From positions 104,540 to 129,006 of the forward strand of contig BFEA01000126.1 of NCBI GenBank assembly GCA_003427395.1: DNA of 24,467 nt, written 5' to 3'. The position numbers and the translations under genes were made by a program. The DNA comes from Chara braunii. Lineage: Eukaryota > Streptophyta > Charophyceae > Charales > Characeae. Of the stretch, positions 1 to 9,300 are shown in pieces. Each line of letters opens with the position of its first letter. Positions within the stretch are counted from its first letter, which is position 1. A model generated the notes under the pieces. The model was not told the DNA's origin. It did no database searches and worked only from the letters and a program-made list of their open reading frames with translations.

Positions 1-50
1 AAAAAAAAAAAAAAAAAAAAAGGGGATGTAGAGCAAAAAAAAATCTACAC

Positions 51-83
<33 letters not shown>
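1..83. repeat. Poly-A, short hairpin and (TA)n tract
   Basis: The window opens with an A-run, then a hairpin at 22-53 (GGGG-a-TGTAGA pairing with TCTACA-CCCC around an A-rich loop), then (TA)n. A related GGGGACGTAGAG sequence follows a short TA run near 12450, so this is probably the edge of a dispersed repeat. It codes for nothing. Confidence 0.7.
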
Positions 84-85
<2 letters not shown>

Positions 86-867
86 AATATTTCCTGACCA
101 GCGAAAAAAAAATTTCGCGGGTGGAGTTGAACCCTAACGCGGTTTAGCGCGGAGTTGTAACGGGGGTTCAACGAGAGTTAAACCGTTAAACGGGAAACCT
201 CCGTTGAATCCAATTTCGGACATCAATCAGGGAGTCAATCTGTGAATCAATCGGCCAGTCAATCAATAAATGAGTCAATCAGGGAACCAATAAGTCACTC
301 AATATACCCATCAACCCATCAACATGATCACAAAAGAACGACAGTGATTCCGAGGAGGTCGTGTGACACAATCACACACACACACACACACACAATCTAC
401 GTTGCATAGAGTATACGTACGGGGGCTTCCTGTACGAAACGTACAGATTATTTATGTACGGGATCTGTACGGGAACGTGTACGAGAATTTGTACGCCTTG
501 TACACCCCTGTACTAAAAAGCAAAAAAAAAAAAAAAAACAAAGTCATTAAAAATTTTCGAAAAACAGCTATGTGGTGCAACAACAAAAAACAAGCAACAT
601 TTGGCTGAGCATCATCTTCATATTCTTATTAGAATTTGAGAAAAAAAAATAAAAACGATACCGGATTAAAAAAAATAAAAAAATAAAAAACTCGTACGGA
701 GCCCCTAGCGTACGAGTAGCGTACTAGTACAAGAATACAAATCCGTACTCGTACGAGGGTGCGTACAAGTGGCAACGTAGCACACAATCATATAAATCAC
801 ATTCAACTTACGACATGCATACTAATAGATGATGTTCAAGTTTGCGACTACCTCCCCGTTTCTCAAT
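84..867. other. Gene-free, palindrome-rich segment
   Basis: No convincing gene. A perfect hairpin GCGAAA/TTTCGC lies at 101-118. The stretch 200-325 is a decayed TCAATC-type microsatellite and (CA)n occurs near 373-392. Two blocks (about 405-515 and 690-775) are crowded with GTACG and CGTACG palindromes, the same vocabulary as the ends of the (TA)n-associated elements at 16.2-19.6 kb. An A-run lies between them. This is probably an old, rearranged member of that repeat class. Confidence 0.5.
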
Positions 868-937
868 CGATGAATTGATCAATCAATTAATCAATCATTC
901 AATCAATCAATCAATCAATCAATTAATCAATCAATCT

Positions 938-1001
<64 letters not shown>

Positions 1002-1190
1002 CAGTCAATCCATTAATAAATCGATTGGTCAATGAACCAATCAATCTGTAAGTCAATTAACCAATCAATCAATCAATCAACCGATCAATCAATCATCCAA
1101 TCCATGAATCGGATTATAGGACCAATCAATCAATCGGATTATCGGACGAATCAATAAATAAATCAACAAGTAAACCAATTGATCGATGAA
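868..1190. repeat. Degenerate (TCAA)n microsatellite
   Basis: Tetranucleotide repeat of the TCAA type, pure in the middle (about 920-1000) and increasingly degenerate outwards. The open frame through it encodes only repeated N-Q-S-I residues and is an artefact. The same repeat in the opposite orientation, (TTGA)n, borders the assembly gap at 12.5-12.7 kb. Confidence 0.9.
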
Positions 1191-1256
1191 TATCGTATAC
1201 GTTGTCTTGAATGGAAGCCCTTGCAATTTATATAAACAATTATGCAAACAACATAA

Positions 1257-1702
1257 ATACAACGGCAAATATTTAAAAGGTCAAAGGTTCGTATTGAAAC
1301 ACATAAAATTTCGGCTCACGATGTGCAAAAGTGTCTTATCATGAAGTATGCTACAGAAAGCACCGCAAATAACAATATTAGGGGGAGGTTGGCGGCCCTT
1401 GATGATAGTTTGCGCAAAGTCGACGAATCAATGGAGGCAATTGTCGCAAGTCTGCATGACGAAGATCCGACACTTGCTTTACTGTGAAAACCAAATATGG
1501 TCACAGAGATTGATCTGCACTCTGTGGTTCCGAATAATCGCGAAAAAAAAAACAACTACATCCCTTGCTTCTGTTTTTCGGTTTCCAAAATCGTGCGAGA
1601 ACGTGCAGGTTGAACTACAAAGGCATCATTATTTACGATCACAAGTTCGGTGATGGATTGCCAGGTAACGACAACAACGAATCGAAGGATAAAAAAACTT
1701 AG
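1257..1702 (+). pseudogene. Decayed coding segment, unknown protein
   Basis: I do not recognise the family. One frame runs from 1257 to 1613 with a single internal TGA at 1485-1487. An ATG lies at 1341. The residues after it look protein-like: a polar, probably helical segment (RLAALDDSLRKVDESMEA) ending in DPTLALL. Beyond the TGA the same frame continues with MVTEIDLHSVVPNN. At the next TGA (1611-1613) the sense shifts frame and continues as NYKGIIIYDHKFGDG to a TAG at 1700-1702. One stop plus one frameshift fits a degraded gene or transposon fragment. Alternatives are short exons with misread junctions, or a chance open frame. Confidence 0.35.
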
Positions 1703-1728
1703 CCATAAAGTGATATAGTTAACTGTAA

Positions 1729-2052
1729 AGTACAGAACATCCCAAAACACGAAAAGGCTTCACAACCCAAAAGCATTTGGACATTGTCGAGCGCATCGAT
1801 CCGGCACCGCACGAGGCAGCGCGGGACCTTTCAGGCCGCGTCACGCAGGAGTTGGTTTTAATCCTTCGTCGCGAATATACATGGAGTTTCCGCAAGCTGC
1901 TCAGGCCGAGTGCGCCAGTCATACCTCCCGCGAGCCCCTACGACAGGATAGGGCCTACGCGAGGCACGACTTACCTCTACCTTACGGGAGTTGTCACCTC
2001 CCCTCGGTGGGCATATCCCCGCCGAGCTACCAGTCCACAATACGAAAGCTAA
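1729..2052 (+). CDS. Hypothetical open frame, possibly continuing the preceding fragment
   Basis: This frame opens after a TAA at 1726-1728 and has no ATG near its start; a TTG occurs at 1777. Residues encoded by about 1750-1915 look coding: a charged helical stretch (KHLDIVERIDPAPHEAARDL) then QELVLILRREYTWSFRKLL. After that the composition becomes unlike protein and overlaps a hairpin-rich segment, so only the first half may be meaningful. It lies 26 bases downstream of the decayed segment ending at 1702 and could be a further piece of the same protein. Function unknown. No motif I can name. Confidence 0.25.
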   Translation, partial: STEHPKTRKGFTTQKHLDIVERIDPAPHEAARDLSGRVTQELVLILRREYTWSFRKLLRPSAPVIPPASPYDRIGPTRGTTYLYLTGVVTSPRWAYPRRATSPQYES

Positions 2053-2668
2053 TCAGTTGCAATCGTAGAGGTGGACCAGCCGAGGGCGTTTCTCGTTCAT
2101 TGTAGCATAGGGGGTACGCTCGGTAATACGCCTCTATCGAACTTGCACACGACCCGACATCTTGGGGGGCTGAAGTCCCAAGCGCGACTCATCGTCGGTC
2201 CACTAGGACGTATCACACTCACCACTCATACACCACTCCACAAACACAAAAATAAAACACATACACACACACACATCAAACAACGCGACAACACTCGTAG
2301 TCCCTTCAGTAGTCGTCTCATAACTTTCCGATGCGGAAATCGGATAGGCGTAATGCGCGAGGCTCAGTATAAGACCGCGTGGACGCAGGGCCTACTCATA
2401 CCGATTCGCAATGCAAGCTGTCGCAATGATGACGTACTATGTAGTACCCATGCTAATGCGGTCTTCATTAATCTCGAGGGTCGCATTCGACACTCAAGTG
2501 TCGGCTGACACGCGCCTTGAGGGCTAATCTCTCGACACTGGACAACCGCCATGCGCGGTTGAAGACCAAACACCCTCTTCTGGATCCTGTGCAGAGTGGG
2601 TGGTACACAGGTCCATACCTGTGGTGACAGTCATTTCTTATTGCCTTGGAGATGAGCCCCACTCCAAG
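2003..2668. other. Chain of short perfect hairpins
   Basis: Gene-free stretch with closely spaced perfect stems. They are CTCGG-GGG/CCC-CCGAG at 2003-2026, CTTGGG/CCCAAG at 2161-2182, CGACACT/AGTGTCG at 2488-2503, CAACCGC/GCGGTTG at 2543-2561, CACAGGT/ACCTGTG at 2606-2623 and CTTGGAG/CTCCAAG at 2645-2668. The last four have 7-bp perfect stems and loops of 2-10 nt, all within 181 bases, far more than expected by chance. No repeat family or protein is recognised. Confidence 0.6.
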
Positions 2669-3223
2669 ACTGGACAGAAGTCAAGGGGTTTGACTTTGAC
2701 GGCTGCCACAACTTCAACGTCCAACCATAAAAATCTAAAAAACAAAGATTAACAGAGGGTCCTCCTTCTCTCTCAACCCATAATCTGGCTAACCCTTGCG
2801 CACGATCACAGTAAGCCACGTGCATACCCAAGGCACATATAAATATATACACAAGGCTAATTTATATAAGATGATCACCTGTCACATTCACTGTGAGACT
2901 CCTCTCAGCCATATATGTATGTAATCTCATGCAGTCTCATTCAAAGTCCGGACCACACACTTACCTGCAATCACATCAAAGGTCCAACAAAAGGCCACGC
3001 ACTACACGAGCTCAACTTCAACCATTCTTTATACTCATACCCCTTGCTTTAGCCATACGAACCTCACTCTTGTGCAACTCCCCAAAATAAATACTCAGTC
3101 TTTTTGTTAAATGGCCATTCAATAAAGTTCGGGTAAAAACACAATAAAACAATTCAAACGACAGGGCTAAAGCCTTTAGGTTGAGTGACAAGAGTGGATT
3201 GGAGTGGAATCGCAAACAGACGA
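2669..3223. other. No gene seen
   Basis: No supported gene. Minor hairpins occur, for example GTCAA/TTGAC near 2679, TCACA/TGTGA near 2881-2895 and CTAAA/TTTAG at 3167-3179. These continue the hairpin-rich character of the flanking DNA. Confidence 0.4.
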
Positions 3224-3276
3224 ATCGGCAACCGATCTGTTATTTGTGATAACAGAAGATGATCCTCGTAGGATCA
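3224..3276. other. Three back-to-back perfect hairpins
   Basis: ATCGG-caa-CCGAT (3224-3236) is followed directly by CTGTTAT-ttgtg-ATAACAG (3237-3255) and, four bases later, by TGATCCT-cgt-AGGATCA (3260-3276). All stems are perfect. A further 9-bp stem, TCTACCTTT/AAAGGTAGA, lies at 3425-3458. Nothing here codes for protein. Confidence 0.65.
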
Positions 3277-3530
3277 AGATGAATCTAACCCAAATCCCGA
3301 ATCAAACGGTCAAGAAGACCTGTAACACAAGACAAGTCAATCGTCAAGCTTAAACCTATAAGTCCATGGAGAATAATCCCCATATCACGATCCCTCTTAA
3401 ACATCCGGATTAACTAAGCCTAAATCTACCTTTAAGCAGTGTCCAAAGCAAAGGTAGACCCTGGCATAATCTTCATCTTTGTTCCACAATTTTTACTCTT
3501 AGATTTGGTTCTTTGACAGTAGAAACATTT

Positions 3531-3710
3531 ACATGCATACCAAAACGATCTAGTAACTGAGGTCCACCATACAGGGTGGATCGTCAGAATCGCGACCTGT
3601 CAAAATACAATTTATCATTTACATGCATACCAAAACGATTTAGTAACAGAGGTCCACCATACAGGGTGGATCGCCAGAATCGCCACCTGTCAAAATACAA
3701 TCTATCTCCT
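3531..3710. repeat. Two tandem 90-bp units
   Basis: A unit starting ACATGCATACCAAAACGAT at 3531 is repeated at 3621 with few differences. Each unit carries the hairpin TCCACC-ataca(g)-GGTGGA. The 90-bp period is close to the 60-110 base spacing of the hairpin array at 4783-5615. Confidence 0.85.
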
Positions 3711-4113
3711 TTAAACTAAGAAAATTTCGGCAACGATTCTCATAGGAAAAATTCATTTCTAGAATTTATATCAGCTCGAATATGAAAACAGAAATAGTCT
3801 TGAATTAACAAAAATTTGGGCAACACTCTCTTTAGAAAATTAGACTTCTCAGATTTTTACTAAGCCATATATGAACTTTAGACAAGTCGAACTTTGAAAA
3901 GTCAAAAAGTTGACTAACTCCTTGGATTTGCAGAAATTTCGACAGCGCTTCCCGTAGAGAAAGTAGCTTACCAAAATTTATACTGAGCCAAGTATAACAA
4001 ATAATCTCAGAAAATGCAGAAATTGACCTAAGTAAAATAAAGTTAACTCAGAAAATACAGAAATCGAACTAACTCCTATCGCTCTAGCACGTGGCGAGCA
4101 ACTATCTATCAGA
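3711..4113. repeat. AT-rich spacer with recurring AAATTTCGGCA motif
   Basis: No gene. A phrase of the form AAATTTCGGCAACG recurs in diverged copies near 3725, 3813 and 3935, each followed by a CTC/TCCC..TAGA-like segment. A fourth, related copy (GAGTTTCGGCAGAGCTCCC) lies near 5871. The hairpin AGTCA/TGACT sits near 3900-3914. This looks like decayed tandem non-coding sequence. Confidence 0.45.
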
Positions 4114-4625
4114 CAACAGAAAAATTTCCATAAGAAACGAAAGTTGAAAAACCATTCCATAAAAAAAAATCCTTCATATTCATTCCAATGTTCGATCAAT
4201 TCTAAAATTTTCAATTTAATTTGATAAGTTACCGTCTAAATATGAACTTTCCCTTCCAACTACATCTATTTGTTTAAGATGGAATGAAAGTCTGGACGAG
4301 TTTATGAAATGTTTTAACTAGACTTTCATTATACTACAACAAATATCGTCTAATTTAGATTGGATTAACCTATTTATGACTGGAAATCCTTACTTAGAAT
4401 AGCAGTCCAATTAAAATATTTCATGAACTCATACAGACTTTCATTCCATCTTTAGCATGCAGTTCAAATAAGAAGGGATACCCCATTCTTGGAAGTAAAA
4501 GTTTTCAAGAAAGACAAAAAATTTAAAAATTGGAATGATATTTTTTAAGATGGAATGAAAATTTGGAATTTAGAATGTAAATTTACTCTAGAATGATTAT
4601 TTAATTCTGAAAATTTTTTATGTTG
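4114..4625. mobile_element. Non-autonomous inverted-repeat element, copy 1
   Basis: Clearly homologous along its length and in the same orientation to 22171-22698. The left end CAACAGAAAAATTT and right end AAATTTTTTATGTTG form imperfect terminal inverted repeats. The flanks carry a 2-bp direct repeat, GA (4112-4113 and 4626-4627). Inside is an imperfect inverted repeat of about 42 bp: one arm starts AAGATGGAATGAAAGTCTG near 4277, and its complement ends AGACTTTCATTCCATCTT near 4453. A third AAGATGGAATGAAA occurs near 4549. It encodes no protein. Size and structure fit a MITE or foldback element of unassigned superfamily. Confidence 0.8.
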
Positions 4626-4782
4626 GACTAAAACTCAGACTAAGTAGTGATCTCACTCAGCCACACGTAATGTCAAACCACAAAGGTAAGTACTCTCACC
4701 AGCCTCAAGTCAACTTGAACAAACAATAGTTGATGATCTTTCAATGTTTTAGCCCTTTATACCCAACTTACATAAGGCGTGA

Positions 4783-5615
4783 AGTCAGACCATCCAATCT
4801 TATGGAACATGTTTGACTCAGCCATTAAGTATACACGAACAGGTTACACAACTACTTGTCTCTTCCTTTGGGCTCATGACTAAGCCAATTATCTTAGAAA
4901 CAATGCCTAATCGCCTTGAACTGTTTAATATCCAAGTTATATATATCTCTCTGGACTTAGTGTAGGACTGAGTCATTCATCTTAGAAACAAAGCTCAATC
5001 TGCCCAAAGCTACCTTCAATTATATTCTTAGTTATACTCTCTTCAACTTTATGATAAACTTTAGTCAGACCACCCAATCTTATGGGACCGTGTCTGACCA
5101 GCCTGTTCTTAAGTAGAATAATAATAAAATATAGCCAAATTATAACCTTTTGGGTTCTAGCATGTGCGAGGCATTGGACCAGACCATCCAATCTTATGGA
5201 ACATGTCTGGTCCTTTGCCAAGTTCATTCCTCTCTGATCCATCTGTGTGCGGCGTGAGTCCAAAGCCATCCAATCTTATGGAACATGCTTTGTCCTCAGT
5301 AGATATTATTCCCTCAGAATAAAACAAACAAAAGAGTTGAGCCATTCATCTTAGAAACAAAGGATCAACCCTCTTTTCTCAGTACCCAAAGGTACTCTGA
5401 GTTAAACCCAGAGACTGTTCAGAAACCACCCAAAAATAAACAGCGACTAGACCATCCAATCTTATAGAACAATGTCTGGTCCTCAAGTTTGCACAACCAA
5501 GTCCCACAAAGAAAACAGCCAGGTCATTCATCTTAGAAGCAAAGCTTGGTCTTTTCAGAAAAACAGAACAAACACAGCAGTCAGGACATCCAAACTTATG
5601 GAACCATGCGTGACT
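4783..5615. repeat. Ten-copy array of hairpins with conserved loop and covarying stems
   Basis: Ten hairpins spaced 60-115 bases apart share one loop core (ATCTTA..GAA.CA). Class A loops read CATCCAATCTTATGGAACAT: 4783-4818, 5063-5098, 5176-5213, 5256-5297, 5445-5481 and 5579-5615. Class B loops read ATTCATCTTAGAAACAAA: 4878-4912, 4966-5000, 5336-5369 and 5517-5549. Stem sequences differ between copies yet remain largely complementary: AGTCAGAC/GTTTGACT, GGACCAGAC/GTCTGGTCC, CAAAGC/GCTTTG, GTTGAGCC/GGATCAAC, CCAGGT/GCTTGG. Some pairs are G-T and some copies (4878, 5579) are weak. Class A loops contain an inner CCAT/ATGG pair. No coding frame accounts for the array. No known family is recognised. 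Confidence 0.8.
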
Positions 5616-6578
5616 CTATAAGACCCTTCCAATCTCAAGCAGGACCACCTTTCTCCCAACCTCCCCCCTGATGCAATCCCTTATTACAATCTGCTTTCAG
5701 ACAATCAAGAAAACTGAAACTGTCATTGCACACACATTCCTTTACTCTGTCTGGTTTTTGTCCTACCAGCCAAACTAACACAACAGGTAGTACAGGTAGG
5801 GTCCATAATATGGGTTTATAGAGGGGAAACAATGATCACCTTTCGGTTCCCTGCCTCCAGAAATCCTCCCGAGTTTCGGCAGAGCTCCCGCAATCGGTGG
5901 GCTGACTCCCCACAGAGTCTTGATGCGGACCTACGGGTTGCAATCCTGCCTGCCGCCTTCCTCTCAGAACCAGTAGACCAGACTTAGAGTAAGAAGGACA
6001 TAAACAGATAGGTTGAGGCTCTCAGATCCAAGAGAGGTGCTTTCAGACTCGCGGGAGAGGGTCTTGTAAACTTCATGCGTCTGAGGACCCCACAATGGTG
6101 GCCAAACACGTCGGGTAACTTGGTCAGCAGGAGTCCAACTGTCGGTTGTTGACTTTCCGACAACTCCCAATTCGCAGCAATAATCCCCCTTTGCAGGAGT
6201 CCAACTCCTTCTTTGGGTTACAACATCGTTTCCTCTGACCAAGCTGCTACTACTCAGCCTAAACGCCGTTACGCAGCCCAGCCTGACTGCTTTCAAATAA
6301 AACACGCCCCTCCGTGCTCTTATTTGGAATGCAAGCCGTAACAACCTAACGATGTTCCCATGCATAGTTACAAAAGTCAGGGCCCACATTGTTGGCAAAT
6401 GGCAACACTCTAGCCCCGTCAAGGCGAGCGCCACGTCAGTAGCAATAACAAGCATGTTCGGGACACTCGATGGACGCACGGTGAGTATACAGCCAAAGCA
6501 TTACGAGCGCGAATGTATTACTTAACTCAGCGATGCACAGCACACTGTCCCTGCTCCATCATTCCTTTGATTCTGCAG
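5616..6578. other. No gene seen; scattered hairpins
   Basis: No supported gene on either strand; a minus-strand open frame here has no recognisable motif or protein-like pattern. Short hairpins persist, for example GACTC-cccaca-GAGTC near 5905-5920 and AGGAGT-cca-ACTCCT near 6195-6210. The AAATTTCGGCA-like phrase recurs near 5871. Confidence 0.4.
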
Positions 6579-6862
6579 ACCAGCAGCCTGGTCAGACTCA
6601 CTTACAACCGGCCTTTTGTAGCCGGTCTTGACGCAGTCAAGATTGGCTAGTTGCAGTTCACTCACCGCCTTGCCCAGTTGCGGCTTTCCCGCGATCAGGC
6701 TAGATTCACAATTCTCCCTTAATAGCCGAGACCGCTGAACACTCAAACGGACGAGGCTTGTGGGGGCTTAAACCTTTCCCCCCAAGCTAGCCCCAAAAAC
6801 AAGTTGTGAGCTTACCATACAACCCAAGACGGCCCGCTATAGCAGTCCAACCGATTGACTGC
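6579..6862. other. Second cluster of adjacent hairpins
   Basis: ACCAG-cagc-CTGGT (6579-6592), ACCGGC-cttttgta-GCCGGT (6607-6626) and, immediately after it, CTTGAC-gca-GTCAAG (6627-6641) are perfect stems within 63 bases. GCAGTC-caaccgatt-GACTGC follows at 6842-6862. CCTGT/ACAGG around a C-run lies just beyond. Non-coding. Confidence 0.6.
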
Positions 6863-7480
6863 AGACAACCGTTTTTCCTGTCCGCCCCCCCCCGATTACA
6901 GGAGCACCGCGCTGTCGGCCTAACGACTCCTTCCCGCGGGTAAGCTCTCTCATCTATGGTAATCGAGGTAAGCTCCCCCACCCTGATGGCATACCGCTTC
7001 TACCGGACCCCATCATACCCCAGCCGGACAATATTATCCTCAAACTATGTTCAGACGCCATTATACAGTCGAAATCCCAAAGTAACACCTCGCTGCTATA
7101 ACTACCTTACCCCCAATGATGCACCTAGGGAGGCAGAGAGAGGTTAGCTTCTCTTGATAGCGAGGGCATCACACCGGCCAAACAGGTAAGCGTCTACCCT
7201 CAACTGCCCTTACACAGCTTCCGTTGATAGGATAAGTTCAAAATCGAATGAATCTTCCGCTAAAACGCGGATAGAATCATCCCTACTATAAAGCTCTTCT
7301 CCCTCGTGCGACCGATATTTCCCATGCTAGCTAGGCCATTCCTTATCGTCGAATCTAATCCTGTCACCCAACTCACAGCTTTATATCACCTGATTTCATA
7401 AAGAAGCGGGTAGGAACTCTACTTCTGACTCCCGCCATACTCACCTCCCGGCTCCTTCATGCAGCACCTTTTCTACGAAT
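6863..7480. other. No gene seen
   Basis: Mixed-composition DNA, pyrimidine-rich towards its right end. I see no gene, RNA or element boundary. Confidence 0.4.
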
Positions 7481-8061
7481 CCCTCTTTCTACTAACTTTC
7501 GTACCAATCTAACTTCATGTTCTGACTCGCCATAGCCCAAGCCCATGGCTTAGGATTTTAGTTTGTTGAAAATGGTCGAGAAACGACCGACATAACAAAA
7601 ATTACTCTCCATTCTTCTTCACTTCCCACCATCGTCACCTCCACGCAACTCCATTCTCATCCATCTTTCGACCTACTAACTTCCTATTAAAACTGACACA
7701 ATTTTCAGGCTCGCCCATCCCCATAACCCCCGACTAACATTTTACCCCGCCCGAATCCATTAAGACTTAGGCGAGATATGCCATTTCCCCTCCTTCTCTT
7801 TTCTTCGTCTGCCATTCCTCCATCACCCCGTGCGGCTCATTTCCCTACTAACTCTAATTCTACTAAGCAACTACTAAAACTAACACCACCATTGTGGTCG
7901 CTCGGGACTAAAACCCCTATTTCGCAACTTGGCCCGCCCGATTCCATCGGGGAACGGGCGAGCTACCCTCCTTTTNCCCCGCCATAGCTCATAGCTGCAC
8001 CCGCTCCACCTCGCACGCACCCGGACGCGATTCCCATCCAGGTTTTCTCAACTCCCACCTT
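7481..8061 (+). repeat. Pyrimidine-rich leader with degenerate ~180-bp repeats
   Basis: CTACTAAC occurs at 7489, 7673 and 7845 (spacing 184 and 172), with a TTACTAAC at 8272. The surrounding sequence is partly alike: CCATTC...TC-rich before it, and GGCTCGCCC/CCCGCCCGA(A)TTCCAT-type sequence after it. One ambiguous base (N) is at 7976. This lies directly upstream of the reverse transcriptase frame and may be the 5' non-coding part of that retroelement. CTAAC resembles a splice branch-point consensus, but no exon is evident. Confidence 0.35.
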
Positions 8062-9300
8062 TTGCTGCGTCCGCTGGTCCATCCCTCCGCCTTACCTCCC
8101 TGCGCCCGGTGCTCGTCACCCGTTACCTCCCCGACCAGCGCTGTTTTCCTACAGCGCCGGATTGTACAGCGCCCGATCTACTCTCCGCCACCTCAAACTC
8201 TGCTCTATCTTCACTGTCTAACATACCTGGCGCGACTTTGCGCCCGGGTTCACGCCCCCAATTTTCTCTCCTTACTAACACTCACTCCCCCGCTCCTACT
8301 AGCTACTTCAGGCCCCTTCAAAAGCATAGCTGTGTTCGCTTCTACTGTGAGGAGTGTCAACAAAGGATTGAAGAAGGGGAAGTGCTTTTCAAGTGCGGCC
8401 TTTCATATAAAAGAGATGTTCTGTAATTTACCGCACGATGCCATTATGAAAGCGGTCTTTTGGGTGGTGGACTTTTGGCCAATTCGGGGATGCAAGGGAA
8501 CTTTGGTCAAACAGAGGGGAAAAGGAGCTAAGTTGAGATTTGGGGGTACACAACTTGGATGGGAGTCGATTTCGTTCGATGTCCTCGTAGATTTTGTGAG
8601 ATTCGACTTGGACTGTACCTTCTTCAAAGCTTGCGGGCAAATTTTGCAGCAGAAAATCGGGATCCCGATGGGTAAGTCTTCCAGCCTGGCGTTGGCCTGC
8701 CTCTTGTGTGCTTATAATGAGTTTCGTTTCCTCTCGTCCCTTGGATGTGATAGAAAGCTGATCTGTGGTATCCGAATGGTAGACGATGTTTCTGTCTTCG
8801 TACGGTATAAGGATGGTGACCCAGAATCGTTGGTAGTGGCCAAGTCCATTTTGAGTAAGTTTCGTCGGTGTTATGATTTGAATCTCGTGCTGGAGCTTAC
8901 AAGTGATAGCGATTGTTGGGATTTCTTGGGGTGTGTGGTGAAAGTCCTTGAGTGGCCGTGGGGTATTCAGTGTATAGCCCTGCATAAGAATCAAAGGTTT
9001 TTTTGTGAAGATAAATTGTGTTTCCAGAACTTGCAGGATTTTAACTCCTATTCCAGCAAGGAGCAGAAAATGGCAGTGATCGGATCCTGCCTGCATAGGG
9101 CAAAGGCATACACAACGATGGCGGGTATGGAAGTGGCTTTTCTCCTCACACTCAAAATCGAGCTCAGGAAAAGGGGATTTCCTGATGCCTACTTTAATAA
9201 TGCTTTGCGGAACTTTTCAAAGAAATTCGGGGGCATTTGGGATGATTGGGTCACATACTTGACAGGGTGGGGGGGTCTTCTTCTGAAGGGGTCATGTTAG
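8062..9300 (+). CDS. Penelope-like reverse transcriptase, probably inactive
   Basis: Reverse transcriptase of a retroelement, which would copy element RNA into DNA at a nuclear target. In the 412-residue frame, motif A-like HIKEMFCNLPHD is at about 115-126, motif B-like IGIPMGKSSSLALA at about 199-212 with a downstream Glu, and motif C-like RMVDDVSVF at about 238-246. A conserved DCWDFLG and terminal IWDDWVTYL follow. The GxxMGxxxSxxxA pattern and R-x-[IV]-D-D box are typical of Penelope-like elements and their telomerase relatives. The motif A position that should be Asp is His (CAT at 8404-8406), so polymerisation should fail. No GIY-YIG endonuclease is seen. The first ~90 residues look like translated pyrimidine-rich leader, so the ATG at 8062 is doubtful. 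A hammerhead ribozyme lies 616 bases downstream. Confidence 0.75.
   Translation: MLRPLVHPSALPPCARCSSPVTSPTSAVFLQRRIVQRPIYSPPPQTLLYLHCLTYLARLCARVHAPNFLSLLTLTPPLLLATSGPFKSIAVFASTVRSVNKGLKKGKCFSSAAFHIKEMFCNLPHDAIMKAVFWVVDFWPIRGCKGTLVKQRGKGAKLRFGGTQLGWESISFDVLVDFVRFDLDCTFFKACGQILQQKIGIPMGKSSSLALACLLCAYNEFRFLSSLGCDRKLICGIRMVDDVSVFVRYKDGDPESLVVAKSILSKFRRCYDLNLVLELTSDSDCWDFLGCVVKVLEWPWGIQCIALHKNQRFFCEDKLCFQNLQDFNSYSSKEQKMAVIGSCLHRAKAYTTMAGMEVAFLLTLKIELRKRGFPDAYFNNALRNFSKKFGGIWDDWVTYLTGWGGLLLKGSC

Noticed and set aside
842-1051. Frame encoding N-Q-S-I repeats
   Set aside because: Translation of the TCAA microsatellite.
3555-3590. Minus-strand CTGACGA next to a TCCACC/GGTGGA stem
   Set aside because: No GAAA box follows the stem and there is no stem III; the motif is part of the 90-bp tandem duplication, whose second copy lacks it.
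5964-6479. 171-codon minus-strand open frame
   Set aside because: No recognisable motif, unconvincing residue pattern and hairpin-rich DNA; treated as chance.
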